DNA from: an uncultured Clostridia bacterium | GTDB taxonomy: Bacteria > Bacillota > Clostridia > Oscillospirales > Oscillospiraceae | Assembly: GCA_945864305.1 (NCBI GenBank) | Contig: CAMBAJ010000003.1 | Location: 1-64,000 of the forward strand | Direction of reading: 5' to 3' | Length of the DNA: 64,000 nucleotides | Shown here: positions 46,267 to 54,431 of the stretch, one piece after another | Numbering within the stretch: the first letter of the stretch is position 1 | How the letters are laid out: the number at the start of each line of letters is the position of its first letter | Made by a program: the position numbers and the translations under genes | Notes under the pieces: generated by a model | The model's input: only the letters and a program-made list of their open reading frames with translations | Told to the model about the DNA's origin: nothing | Database searches by the model: none

Positions 46267-47024
46267 GGCTGCACCTGCTTTCTCAGAACGTCGATCAGAT
46301 TCTCGCGCAGGGCCACCATGTCCGGACGGGTCAGGCACTCCCGGGTCCGGGGATAGCCCACCGGCACGGGGACCTCCGTCAGGGCGTGGATGGGGGTGCT
46401 GGTGACGGCCAGCACGCTGCCGGAGAGGAACACCGCCTCCTCCACGTCGTGGGTGATGAAGAGGATAGTCTTTTTGTGCTTCTCCCACTGGCCCAGCAGC
46501 CACTCCTGCATGGAGATGCGGGTCAAAAAGTCCAGGGCGGAGAAGGGCTCGTCCAGCAGCAGAAGGTCGCTGCCGGTCAGCATGGTACGGGCGAAGGCCG
46601 CCCGCTGGCGCATGCCGCCGGAGAGCTCGTCCGGCATCTTGTCCCGGCAGCCTTCCAGGCCCACGTCCGCCAGGGCGTCGTCAATCAGCTCCCGCTGCTC
46701 GGCCTTGGAATGGCCGCCCATGATCTCCAGGGGCAGGGCCAGATTCTCCCCGATGGTCCGCCAGGGGAACAGCAGGTCCTTCTGGGGCATGTAGCCGCAG
46801 TAGTGATTCTGTTCGCCGATGGGCCTGCCCCCCACCCGGATGGTGCCGGACTTGGGCTGTAGCAGGCCGTTGGTCATGCGGAAGATGGTGCTCTTGCCGC
46901 AGCCGCTGACGCCGATGATGCAGTGGAAGGAGCCGGGCTCCACGGAGAAGCTCAAATCGTCGATGATGTCGAAATCCTCGGAGGGGTACTGGTAGGAGAC
47001 GTGCTCAAATTCCAGCTGGCTCAT
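46263..47024 (-). CDS. thiZ: thiamine-precursor ABC transporter ATP-binding protein
   Basis: A 253-residue ATPase. Walker A is IIGVSGCGKSTIFR, the Q-loop is YMPQKDLLFPWRT, the signature is DELSGGMRQRAAFART, Walker B is LLLLDEPFSALD, and ITHDVEEAVFLS carries the switch His. This is the SsuB/TauB/ThiZ type. I start at the ATG at 47024, which overlaps the tenA stop (ATGA), rather than the track start 17 codons upstream. Assigned to thiamine-precursor uptake from its neighbours and the TPP riboswitch. Confidence 0.92.
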   Translation of the reverse strand: MSQLEFEHVSYQYPSEDFDIIDDLSFSVEPGSFHCIIGVSGCGKSTIFRMTNGLLQPKSGTIRVGGRPIGEQNHYCGYMPQKDLLFPWRTIGENLALPLEIMGGHSKAEQRELIDDALADVGLEGCRDKMPDELSGGMRQRAAFARTMLTGSDLLLLDEPFSALDFLTRISMQEWLLGQWEKHKKTILFITHDVEEAVFLSGSVLAVTSTPIHALTEVPVPVGYPRTRECLTRPDMVALRENLIDVLRKQVQP

Positions 47025-47680
47025 TTGCGCATCTCCCAGGCCATGTCCCAGAAGCCCAGCTCGTAGCGGCTGCAATTGACAAAGATGTCCTCCAGCCGGG
47101 CGATCTCCGCCTCGGTCATACCCTGGGACAGGGTGTCCGTCAGCTCAATGAGGGCCTGGTTGCCGGCGGCGTAGTCCTCAGAGGCGTAGCCCTGGATCCA
47201 CTCGCCGTAGAAGGGGTGCTCCGCCGCGCCGGGGATCTTGGCCAGGGCCTGGCCGATCTCCGCGTAGCTCCAGGAGCAGGCCAGGATGGAGGCCACGATC
47301 TCCGCGGGGCCGCCCATGTCCGCCACGGCCAGCATGTAGTGGGTGTAGGACACGTTGTCCAGGGCGGGCTTCACGGCGGACACCTGCTCCTCGGTGATGC
47401 CCAGCCGCTGCATGTAGGCCCGGTGGATGTTCATCTCGCCGTTGAGGATGGAGTGCACGTTCTGGGAGAAGGTCTGCATCAGTTTGCGGTCCTGGGCTTT
47501 CACCACGCCCAGAGCAAACACCTTGGCGTAGTCGAAGAGGTACAGGTAGTCCTGAAGCATGAAATACTGAAATTTTTCCACAGGCAGAGTGCCGTCACCG
47601 ATGCCGGTGACAAAGGGATGGGACAGACAGGCCTCCCAGATAGGCCGTGCTGCCTGATACAGGCGCTGGGAAGTGGTCAT
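47021..47680 (-). CDS. tenA: thiaminase II/TenA family aminopyrimidine aminohydrolase
   Basis: A 219-residue all-helical protein. The family blocks are HPFVTGIGDGTLPVEKFQYFMLQDYLYLFDYAKVFAL, CSWSYAEIG (with the catalytic Cys), HPFYGEWIQGYAS and the C-terminal RYELGFWDMAW with an active-site Glu upstream. TenA hydrolyses amino- and aminomethyl-pyrimidines from degraded thiamine to recover HMP. GGGAGGAAACC precedes the ATG at 47680. It is the first gene behind the TPP riboswitch, matching a precursor-salvage operon. Confidence 0.94.
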   Translation of the reverse strand: MTTSQRLYQAARPIWEACLSHPFVTGIGDGTLPVEKFQYFMLQDYLYLFDYAKVFALGVVKAQDRKLMQTFSQNVHSILNGEMNIHRAYMQRLGITEEQVSAVKPALDNVSYTHYMLAVADMGGPAEIVASILACSWSYAEIGQALAKIPGAAEHPFYGEWIQGYASEDYAAGNQALIELTDTLSQGMTEAEIARLEDIFVNCSRYELGFWDMAWEMRK

Positions 47681-47698
47681 GGCGGTTTCCTCCCGTTT

Positions 47699-47738
47699 CA
47701 AATCAAAATGCCCCCGCCGGACATCCCGGCAGGGGCAT
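47699..47738 (-). terminator. terminator of the TPP-riboswitch expression platform
   Basis: Minus strand ATGCCCC-TGCCGG and CCGGCGGGGGCAT form a stem followed by TTTGATTT, between the aptamer and tenA. TPP binding would favour this stem and stop transcription. Confidence 0.8.
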
Positions 47739-47767
47739 TGAAATCGCGGTCTCACGACGCAAACTGT

Positions 47768-47856
47768 ATGCTCCCTACGCTGGCATGATCCAGATCAGGT
47801 GTAATGGGTCTCGGAATATATCCGACTCTCAGCCCGTCGATCCGGGCTCCCCTGTT
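47768..47856 (-). ncRNA. TPP riboswitch aptamer (THI element)
   Basis: On the minus strand the hallmark segments appear in order: GGGGAGCCC, then GGGCTGAGA, then ACCTGATCTGGATCATGCCAG and CGTAGGGA. It controls tenA-thiZ-thiX-thiY through the terminator downstream. Confidence 0.97.
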
Positions 47857-47865
47857 GTTCTATCT

Positions 47866-47894
47866 ACTGTATGCCGCTTTCGGAAATTTGTCAA
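47866..47894 (-). promoter_or_regulatory. promoter of the TPP-riboswitch operon
   Basis: Minus strand TTGACA (47894-47889) and TACAGT (47871-47866), 17-bp spacing, immediately before the aptamer. Confidence 0.75.
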
Positions 47895-47942
47895 GATTTT
47901 CTCCAAAAAAGCGGGAAGAATTTTGCAATGCAGGAGAGACGC

Positions 47943-49304
47943 TCATACTTCGGGAAGCGGCTCATCCGCCGTTTTCCGCGGCTTCCGCCAGGGGCCCCGG
48001 AGATAGAAGAGGATGGACATGCAGGTGGCCACGGACCAGCCGATGGGCCAGGCGCACCAGATGCCCAGGGCGGACCCCATGGCGGCGGACAGGGCATAGG
48101 CCAGAACCACCCGCAGGACCAGGTCTGTGAAGGTGGATGCCATGAACCGGCCCATCAGGCTGGAGCCCCGCAGAATGCCGTCGGCTACCAGCTTGGAGGA
48201 GACCACAAAATAGAAGGGGGAGAGAATGCGCAGGTACTGGACGCCCGTGGTGATGGCAGTCTCGGTGGGCGTGTCGATGAAGAACCCCACCAGATACCGG
48301 CCCGCGAAAAAGTACAGCAGCACCAGGGGGACGCACAGGGACCACACCAGCCGCACACCGGCCCGGAAGCCGTCCGGAACGCGGGAGAGCTTTCCGGCGC
48401 CGATGTTCTGCGCGGTGTAGTTGGAGACGCCGTTGGCCAGGGTGGTGAAGGATGTGATGACCAGATTGTTCAGCTTGACGGCGGCGGAGTAACCGGCCAT
48501 GACGCCGGTGCCGAAGCTGTTGATCACGCCCTGGATCAGGATATTGCCCACGGAGATGAAGCTCTGCTGCAAAATGCTGGGCACAGCGATGACCGCGAAT
48601 TTCCTGAACAGCGGCCAGGAAAAGATCCCGGCTTTTTTCTCCGTGGGCATCCGTCCCAGACGCCGGAAGACAACGATGACTGCCAGCACGCAGCTGACGC
48701 CCTGACACAAAAAAGTCGCCCAGGCCACGCCGGCCACACCCATGTCAAAGGCGGTGACAAAGAGCATGTCCACCAGAATGTTGCTGGTGGAGGAGCAGGC
48801 CAGGAAGATGAAGGGCGTCCGGGAATCTCCCAGGGCCGAAAAGATACCGGTGGAGACATTGTAGAAAAACACGAAGGGAAGACCATAGATATAGATGCTC
48901 AGATACAGGGCGGAGTCCGCCATGACTTCCTCCGGGGTGCGGATGAGTTCCAGTAATCCGGTGCCGAAAGCCAGGCCCACGACCATCAGCACACCGCAGA
49001 CCACGGCGCTGGAGAGCAGCGCCGTGTGGACGGCGGTTTTCATATCCGCAATCTGCCTGGCTCCGAAGAGCTGGGACACGATGACGGAGCAGCCGATGTT
49101 GCAGCCGAAGGCGAAGGCCAGGAAGATCAATGTGATCTCATAGCTGTTGCCCACGGCGGCCAGGGCGTTTTCGCCCACGAACTTGCCGGCCACCAGGCTG
49201 TCCGCGATATTGTAGAGCTGCTGGAACACGATGCTTCCGAACAGCGGCAGGCAGAATTTCCAGAGGACGGTCCGGGGATTTCCCACCGTCAGGTCTTTTT
49301 CCAT
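47943..49304 (-). CDS. MATE-family efflux transporter
   Basis: A 453-residue membrane protein with about twelve helices in two halves, the plan of MATE Na+/H+-drug antiporters (NorM/DinF type). MATE blocks are LPLFGSIVFQQLYNIADSLV, GNSYEITLIFLAFAFGCNIGCSVIVSQ and, in the second half, VPSILQQSFISVGNILIQGVIN with NYTAQNIGAGK. AGGAGATGG precedes the ATG at 49304; the track start is 16 codons earlier. It lies divergent from the LysR gene, which may regulate it. The substrate is unknown. Confidence 0.93.
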   Translation of the reverse strand: MEKDLTVGNPRTVLWKFCLPLFGSIVFQQLYNIADSLVAGKFVGENALAAVGNSYEITLIFLAFAFGCNIGCSVIVSQLFGARQIADMKTAVHTALLSSAVVCGVLMVVGLAFGTGLLELIRTPEEVMADSALYLSIYIYGLPFVFFYNVSTGIFSALGDSRTPFIFLACSSTSNILVDMLFVTAFDMGVAGVAWATFLCQGVSCVLAVIVVFRRLGRMPTEKKAGIFSWPLFRKFAVIAVPSILQQSFISVGNILIQGVINSFGTGVMAGYSAAVKLNNLVITSFTTLANGVSNYTAQNIGAGKLSRVPDGFRAGVRLVWSLCVPLVLLYFFAGRYLVGFFIDTPTETAITTGVQYLRILSPFYFVVSSKLVADGILRGSSLMGRFMASTFTDLVLRVVLAYALSAAMGSALGIWCAWPIGWSVATCMSILFYLRGPWRKPRKTADEPLPEV

Positions 49305-49391
49305 GCTTCCATCTCCTGTTGCAGCGCTGGGAGAGGCGCTTGTTTTTCTCACGATGTTCCAGTATACTCTGATTTCAGAAAGATGAAAAAT

Positions 49392-49408
49392 ATATCGTTC
49401 ATATCGTT
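49392..49408. promoter_or_regulatory. candidate LysR operator between MATE and LysR genes
   Basis: Two TATCGTT direct repeats (49392-49398 and 49402-49408) in an A+T-rich divergent intergenic region, with a partial inverted repeat CGTTATCATAT. On the minus strand TATACT near 49355 could serve as the -10 box of the MATE gene. Confidence 0.35.
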
Positions 49409-49442
49409 ATCATATCAATTTGTGATGAAAGAGGGCGGGATT

Positions 49443-50342
49443 ATGGCGGTCAATTACGAGTACTACCGCTGCTTTTACTACGTGGCGAAATACAAAAATC
49501 TCACCCGGGCGGCCTCGGCCATAATGAGCAGCCAGCCCAATGTCACCCGGGTGATGCACAATCTGGAGCACGAGCTGGGCTGCCGCCTCATCACCCGCTC
49601 CAATCGGGGTATCGCCCTGACGGAAGAGGGAGAGCGGCTGTATCAGCACGTGGCGGCGGCCATTGCGCATTTGCAGCAGGGGGAGGAACTGCTGACCCAC
49701 AGCGGCGGTCTCCAGGCGGGCAGCATATATATCGGCGCCAGCGAGGTGGCCCTTCACGGACTGCTGCTGGACGTGCTCCGCCGGTTCCATCAGGCGTATC
49801 CGGCCATCCGGCTGAAAATTCGGAATGATTCAGCCACGCGGGTGCTCCAGGCGCTGCACGGCGGGCAGATCGACTTCGCGGTGGTCACCATGCCGGTGGG
49901 CCCCATGCAGCGGCCCTTCAGGCGCACGGACCTGAAGCCCTTCCGGGATGTTCTGGTGGGCGGACGGCCTTTCGCGGAGCTGGCCCATCAGACGCTGAGT
50001 TTGGCGGATCTGAGCCAGTATCCCATGATCGGCCTGGCCCGGGACACGGCCACCTTTTCCTTTTACAGCAACTTCTACATGGCCCACGGGCTGGAATTCG
50101 ACCCGGATATGGAGGTGGCCACCGCGGACCTGTTGCTGCCCATGATCGAAAACGACCTTGGCCTTGGATTTGTGCCGGAGAAGTTTGCCGGAGAGGCCCT
50201 GGAAGCCGGCCGCGTAGTGCAGCTGAAATTGAAGGAGACGATCCCGGAACGCCGCATCTGCCTGGTACAGGATACCCGGAGCAGCCTCAGTGCCGCGGCC
50301 CGGAAGCTGCAGCAAATGCTCTGCGGGGAAGCGGAAAATTAA
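49443..50342 (+). CDS. LysR-family transcriptional regulator
   Basis: A 299-residue LTTR. The winged HTH covers residues about 1-60 (YYVAKYKNLTRAASAIMSSQPNVTRVMHNLEHELGCRLI) and the effector-binding domain follows (GSIYIGASEVALHGLLLDVL to ERRICLVQDT). The track ORF begins 139 codons upstream in the intergenic region and MATE gene; the ATG at 49443 opens the HTH and is preceded by AAGAGGGCGGG. It is divergent from the MATE gene, the common arrangement of an LTTR and its target. The effector is unknown. Confidence 0.93.
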   Translation: MAVNYEYYRCFYYVAKYKNLTRAASAIMSSQPNVTRVMHNLEHELGCRLITRSNRGIALTEEGERLYQHVAAAIAHLQQGEELLTHSGGLQAGSIYIGASEVALHGLLLDVLRRFHQAYPAIRLKIRNDSATRVLQALHGGQIDFAVVTMPVGPMQRPFRRTDLKPFRDVLVGGRPFAELAHQTLSLADLSQYPMIGLARDTATFSFYSNFYMAHGLEFDPDMEVATADLLLPMIENDLGLGFVPEKFAGEALEAGRVVQLKLKETIPERRICLVQDTRSSLSAAARKLQQMLCGEAEN

Positions 50343-50395
50343 GAGGAGCCTCGTAAATTTACGTGGGATTTTGCGAAGAAATTTGCGTGGACACC

Positions 50396-50424
50396 TTTCC
50401 ACCAAGAGGATAAGATGGTATAAT
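50396..50424 (+). promoter_or_regulatory. promoter of the aromatic-acid-exporter-like gene
   Basis: A good -10 box TATAAT (50419-50424), with a weak -35 TTTCCA (50396-50401) at 17-bp spacing. Confidence 0.45.
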
Positions 50425-50485
50425 TTTAACAAAACATTAACAGCAGAACCCCCGTAAAAAAATTCGAAACAGGGAGATCGTAGCC

Positions 50486-51088
50486 ATGGACACGAAAGAA
50501 ACACCCAAGTATCGCCATCCAAAAATTGGATTGCGCAATATCAAGACGGCTCTGGCCGCCACGCTTTGCGCACTGGTCTATTATTTTTTTGACCGCAGTC
50601 CGGCGTTTGCCTGCATCGGTGCCATCTTTGGCATGGGCAGCGACTATGGGATGAGTAAACTCCACGGCGGCAACCGCTTTTTCGGTACGCTGGTAGGCGG
50701 CTTTATTGGCATGGGTCTGTTTGCTTTTTATGTGTTCCTGTTTCCGGATGGTAGCAACCGCTGGTTCCTGATCCCGCTGACCTTTGTGGGTGTGGTGATT
50801 TTGATCGTTCTCTGCCAGTACATCTGGGTGGGCGGCATTCAGCCCGGCGGCGTGGTGCTGTGTATCATCCTGTTCAACACGCCTATGGATACGTATATCT
50901 CCTATGCGCTGAACCGGATTCTGGATACCGGTATCGGCGTGCTGGCGGCGCTGTTTGTGAACGGAATGCTTCCGGGCGGCTTTACCTTTGGCTTCATGCA
51001 CCGTCTATACGTGCGGCTGGGCATCAAAGACGATGTCGAGTATGTGGAACGGAAGAGTAAATCCTCTGAGGAAGAGACTCAGAAATAA
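50486..51088 (+). CDS. aromatic acid exporter (DUF939/ArAE_1)-like membrane protein
   Basis: A 200-residue protein with about six hydrophobic helices, resembling the membrane half of ArAE/FUSC-type proteins. The N-terminal RNIKTALAATLCALVYYFFDRSPAFACIGAIF is the diagnostic block, followed by GNRFFGTLVGGFIGMG and YALNRILDTGIGVLAALFVNG. The cytoplasmic C-terminal domain of full-size family members is missing, leaving only a charged tail. The role in aromatic acid export is by family name only. GGGAGATCG precedes the ATG. Confidence 0.82.
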   Translation: MDTKETPKYRHPKIGLRNIKTALAATLCALVYYFFDRSPAFACIGAIFGMGSDYGMSKLHGGNRFFGTLVGGFIGMGLFAFYVFLFPDGSNRWFLIPLTFVGVVILIVLCQYIWVGGIQPGGVVLCIILFNTPMDTYISYALNRILDTGIGVLAALFVNGMLPGGFTFGFMHRLYVRLGIKDDVEYVERKSKSSEEETQK

Positions 51089-51111
51089 AGACCAAAAGGG
51101 AGAGGGACCAC

Positions 51112-51792
51112 ATGGAATACAGCATTGAGGGAAAGCCGCTGCCGGTGGTGATCTGCCAGCTGCGGGCCGGTGAGACAATGATTACAGAGCGGGGCAGCAT
51201 GAGTTGGATGAGCCCCAATATGAAGATGGAGACCACCACGGGCGGTGGTCTGGGTCGGGCTCTGGGCAGGATGTTCGCCGGCGAGGCCATGTTCCAGAAC
51301 CGCTATACCGCCCAGGGGGGCCCCGGTATGATCGCCTTTGCCTCCAGCTTTCCGGGGGATATCCGGGCCTTTGAGATCGGGCCAGGACGGGAACTGGTGG
51401 TGCAGAAGAGCGGTTTTCTGGCCAGCGAGGCCGGTGTACAGTTGTCCGTGTTCTTCCAGAAGAAGGCCAGCGCCGGGTTCTTCGGCGGTGAGGGCTTCAT
51501 CATGCAGCGATTGTCCGGACAGGGCATCGCTTTCGCGGAGTTCGACGGCCATGTGGTGGAGTACGACCTGGCGCCCGGACAGTCCATGGTGGTGGATACC
51601 GGGTATCTGGCGGCCATGGACGCCACCTGTTCCATGGAGATTCAGTCTGTACCGGGGGTAAAAAACGCGGTTTTCGGCGGTGAGGGACTGTTCAATACCG
51701 TCGTCACCGGACCGGGGCGCATCTATCTTCAGACCATGCCCATCAGCACCGTGGCCGGCGCCATCCGGCCATTCATCCCCACGGGGAATTAA
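51112..51792 (+). CDS. TIGR00266/AIM24-family protein
   Basis: A 226-residue beta-rich protein of the AIM24 family (TRAP-like barrel). The pattern is typical: EYSIEGKPLPVVICQLRAGETMITERGSMSWMSP at the N-terminus, Gly-rich GGGLGRALGRMFAGEAMFQNRYTA, LVVQKSGFLASEAGVQL, and GGEGLFNTVVTGPGRIYLQTMP at the end. Molecular function is not established in bacteria. It lies 23 bp after the exporter-like gene with GGGAGAGGG upstream, and a strong terminator follows. Confidence 0.92.
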   Translation: MEYSIEGKPLPVVICQLRAGETMITERGSMSWMSPNMKMETTTGGGLGRALGRMFAGEAMFQNRYTAQGGPGMIAFASSFPGDIRAFEIGPGRELVVQKSGFLASEAGVQLSVFFQKKASAGFFGGEGFIMQRLSGQGIAFAEFDGHVVEYDLAPGQSMVVDTGYLAAMDATCSMEIQSVPGVKNAVFGGEGLFNTVVTGPGRIYLQTMPISTVAGAIRPFIPTGN

Positions 51793-51804
51793 AAAGACAA
51801 AGGG

Positions 51805-51842
51805 AAGCCCCGCTCCGGCCATCCGGTCGGAGCGGGGCTTTG
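51805..51842 (+). terminator. terminator after the AIM24-family gene
   Basis: AAGCCCCGCTCCG and CGGAGCGGGGCTT flank a 9-nt loop, followed by TGG. Confidence 0.75.
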
Positions 51843-52056
51843 GCTTACCTAGCTTTCAGGGCAGTTTTTTACAGTTGAAACGTATGATGTTGAATGCAGT
51901 GCGATTTTCCGGTTAGGCATCTTATGCATTCTTTGACATATCCGGACGCCGTTGATCGTGAGCTTAGCAAGAGATTATTTTGTTTTTTTATTGACAATAT
52001 GAATATTTTCCGATAAATTTTTCTTAGAAACTGGAATTAAATGGATTTTTCGCCTG
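51843..52056. other. A+T-rich gap at the edge of the accessory patch
   Basis: Base composition drops sharply here compared with the flanking genes. No ORF, RNA or att-like repeat was recognised. Confidence 0.4.
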
Positions 52057-52809
52057 TCACACACAGGCCAAAAGTTCGGCATGATCCTGCCGCAAATACA
52101 AAATATCAGCAACTGTTGCGATAAACTCCGAATTTGTTGGCTTGGCCATCTGGGGCTTTTTGGTGCATCCAAAGTAATACTGCAAAAAATCAATATTCCC
52201 CCGTTCCCAAGCAACTGCAATTGCTTTTCGCATTGCGCGTTCCACACAGCTGGCGGTCGTACCATAGCACTTTGCGATATCCGGATAGAGGATTTTGGTA
52301 ACTCCGTCCATGACCGCGGGGTCTTTCATAGCCATGATGATGGCTCTTCGGAGATATTGATATCCTTTGAGATGCGCGGGAATGCCGAGCTGGCGCATCA
52401 AATTGGATATCTGCACTTCCAATGCCGCATCATATTCGGCGGTTGAGACCGGCTCTAGGATATTCCTGATATATTCGGACAAGTTTACGACCTGAGATGC
52501 CATTTCGCCGGGAGGACTGCTCCATTCGGGCGATAGGGGCACAATGAAGCGCCCTTTTACCTGTGGAAATGTCAAGGAGTTAAGGCTGACTCCGCTTTTA
52601 TGAATATAAGACAGCAGCGCCATGCTGTTTTCAATCATCGGATTCATGACAAGAAGATTTGGCGTTTTTTTCTGAATCAACTGCACTGCTTTTTCGCCAT
52701 CACCGCTGGCCCCGAGAATCTCAAGACCTTTTCTGAAACGGATGTACCCTGTCAGCGACTCGCAAAAGTCCCGGCTTGTATCTGCGATGACGATTTTTAA
52801 TACACTCAT
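52057..52809 (-). CDS. Spo0A-like response regulator with degenerate receiver domain
   Basis: A 250-residue protein with a clear Spo0A DNA-binding domain (residues about 125-240): LGIPAHLKGYQYLRRAI, ILYPDIAKCYGTTASCVERAM, AWERGNIDFLQYYFGC and KPTNSEFIATVADIL. The receiver is eroded. The phospho-acceptor position reads LLVMNPMIE, with Asn where Spo0A has the Asp of VLDIIMP, and the usual Lys switch segment is absent. In the recognition helix, TTASR of Spo0A is TTASC. It is probably a phosphorylation-independent paralogue. GAAAGGAGACTC precedes the ATG. It lies in a lower-G+C patch, divergent from the tandem-HTH gene. Confidence 0.85.
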   Translation of the reverse strand: MSVLKIVIADTSRDFCESLTGYIRFRKGLEILGASGDGEKAVQLIQKKTPNLLVMNPMIENSMALLSYIHKSGVSLNSLTFPQVKGRFIVPLSPEWSSPPGEMASQVVNLSEYIRNILEPVSTAEYDAALEVQISNLMRQLGIPAHLKGYQYLRRAIIMAMKDPAVMDGVTKILYPDIAKCYGTTASCVERAMRKAIAVAWERGNIDFLQYYFGCTKKPQMAKPTNSEFIATVADILYLRQDHAELLACV

Positions 52810-52831
52810 GTCTGTGAGTCTCCTTTCTCTC

Positions 52832-52852
52832 TTGTTAAGTATACTTTAACAA
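52832..52852. promoter_or_regulatory. palindrome in the Spo0A-like/tandem-HTH intergenic region
   Basis: TTGTTAA-GTATACT-TTAACAA, perfect 7-bp arms, about 25 bp upstream of the Spo0A-like start. A second short repeat, CACCAA-TAA-TTTGGTG, lies near 52978-52993. Both are candidate regulator sites in this 256-bp divergent spacer. Confidence 0.45.
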
Positions 52853-53065
52853 AATACGATTTTGCGTGCATTACCTAAAAAAGGACGAATTCAGACAATC
52901 TTTTCAATCTAAATGGTTTTCCATAATATTACAAAAATGTTTTGCGGAATCTGTGGAAGGAGGGGGGAAAATAATTTCACCAATAATTTGGTGGGAGTTC
53001 TGCAAAATTTTTTACGACCCGTCAAACAGCAACGCCGAGAATCTTTAGAAAGGAGTGGCTGCTAA

Positions 53066-54223
53066 TTGCTTTTTAACCGCATCATTGAGGACGCAGACCG
53101 TTGCGGCAACTTACTCTCCAGCAGCAGAACCCGTGCTGAACTGAGCCGGAAAACGATGAGCATTGCGCTGGGCGTTTCGGAAAGTACGATTAAAGCATGG
53201 GAAAATGGCCAAGGCTCTCCAACCCTGTACGGAATTCTCGAATGGTTCCGCACGGTGGGCGAAAGCCCTTTTCGTCCGATGTTGGAGTTTTTCTGGCCGG
53301 ATGTATTCGCCGTGCTTACCGCAAAAAGTGCAGATGATGAGATTCGGGAAGCGTGCAGGTTTTACTTTGCGAATGTGGCTGGCCCCAAAGAGATCCAAAA
53401 GCTCCATTACCTCATATTTGGAAAACATGGTTCAGAGTGGTCAGGGCTATTGGATATGGCCTGTGCGCATACCCACACAAGTCTGAACAGCCGCTACCGA
53501 GTTGCAGAGATCATTCAGGTATCTTACGAGATGAGTGCGGCCAACGGGCTTACGCAGAAGCCCCCTGGAATCGAGGCGGACCGTCCATTACTCCTGTCTG
53601 CGATTGCCGCTGCGAAAGAGACGTCCGTTTCTTCCAATAAGAATGGATATACAATCGGCCAAAGCCATGCGGACACTTCCGCAATGCTGGCAAGAGCCAG
53701 AATGGACTCCGGTGCAACACAGGAGGAATTGGCAAAGGCACTTGGCAAAACATTGCATACCATTCAAAAATGGGAGACGAATTACGACCCATCTTTTTTG
53801 GACGTGTGTACCTGGTTCCGCGTATTGAACATGCCAGCATGGACATATATCCACTGTATGCTGTATCCCACAGAAAGGCTGACCTTTTTGGAGGGAGATG
53901 AGAAGCGCCGTGAGGAAGTGGTCTCCTATCTCTCTTCAACCGGCAGTGCTGAGCTGCGAAAAATATTTTATCTGGTTGCCGGTATGCACGGCTCCAATTG
54001 GTTGGCTGTGCTGGAAATGATGTTTGAGCATGTCTGCTCGCCTCTGGCACAGCGGGTTATCTCCGCACGCTCTGTGCTCATTGGCTATCAGTTAGAGCAG
54101 GAGAATCAGCAGCTTTTGAAAACAGACCATATCATGCCAGATATTGAAAATCTGAATCGCTGTATTGTGTTGGGAACTGAAGCGACAAAAAAGGGTTTGC
54201 CGGCTTATAAGATGACTATTTAA
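53066..54223 (+). CDS. protein with two tandem HTH-plus-helical units
   Basis: A 385-residue protein built from two copies of one module. Unit 1 (about 10-185) has SRTRAELSRKTMSIALGVSE as its HTH and then AGPKEIQKLHYLIFGKHGSEW. Unit 2 (about 195-345) has ARMDSGATQEELAKALGKTL as its HTH and then GSAELRKIFYLVAGMHGSNW. The repeated FGKHGSEW/AGMHGSNW segment suggests internal duplication. Two DNA-binding heads in one chain could bridge adjacent half-sites. The start is a TTG with AAAGGAG nine bases ahead. It lies divergent from the degenerate Spo0A gene in lower-G+C DNA. No named family is recognised beyond XRE-like HTH. Confidence 0.78.
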   Translation: MLFNRIIEDADRCGNLLSSSRTRAELSRKTMSIALGVSESTIKAWENGQGSPTLYGILEWFRTVGESPFRPMLEFFWPDVFAVLTAKSADDEIREACRFYFANVAGPKEIQKLHYLIFGKHGSEWSGLLDMACAHTHTSLNSRYRVAEIIQVSYEMSAANGLTQKPPGIEADRPLLLSAIAAAKETSVSSNKNGYTIGQSHADTSAMLARARMDSGATQEELAKALGKTLHTIQKWETNYDPSFLDVCTWFRVLNMPAWTYIHCMLYPTERLTFLEGDEKRREEVVSYLSSTGSAELRKIFYLVAGMHGSNWLAVLEMMFEHVCSPLAQRVISARSVLIGYQLEQENQQLLKTDHIMPDIENLNRCIVLGTEATKKGLPAYKMTI

Positions 54224-54368
54224 GTTAAGCCCGAGTTTTCCTGGTCCTTTTCTGCTGTCCGGACTGATCAAATAATGCTATTGCGGACGCAGGTAAAATA
54301 TGGAAGCTAAATGAGCGCGGGGATAAGATGCGGCTGCGAACAGGGAGCCCCTTATTCAGACAGCTCAG

Positions 54369-54407
54369 CGAAAATAAGAACGCTCTGCGGATATCCGCAG
54401 AGCGTTC
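54369..54407 (-). terminator. terminator after ppdK
   Basis: GAACGCTCTGCGGAT and ATCCGCAGAGCGTTC form a perfect stem, and on the minus strand TTATTTT follows. Confidence 0.85.
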
Positions 54408-54431
54408 AAAGTTTTTATGAAATGCAGGAAA

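Noticed and set aside
47216-47788. Plus-strand ORF overlapping tenA and the TPP riboswitch
   Set aside because: Contains the reverse complement of a certain riboswitch and gene; no protein family features.
49026-49442. Upstream extension of the LysR ORF
   Set aside because: It runs through the divergent MATE gene start and the A+T-rich operator region; the HTH begins at the ATG at 49443.
52866-53048. 60-codon plus-strand ORF in the Spo0A-like/HTH spacer
   Set aside because: No ribosome-binding site, A+T-driven composition and overlap with probable regulatory repeats; not convincing as a gene.
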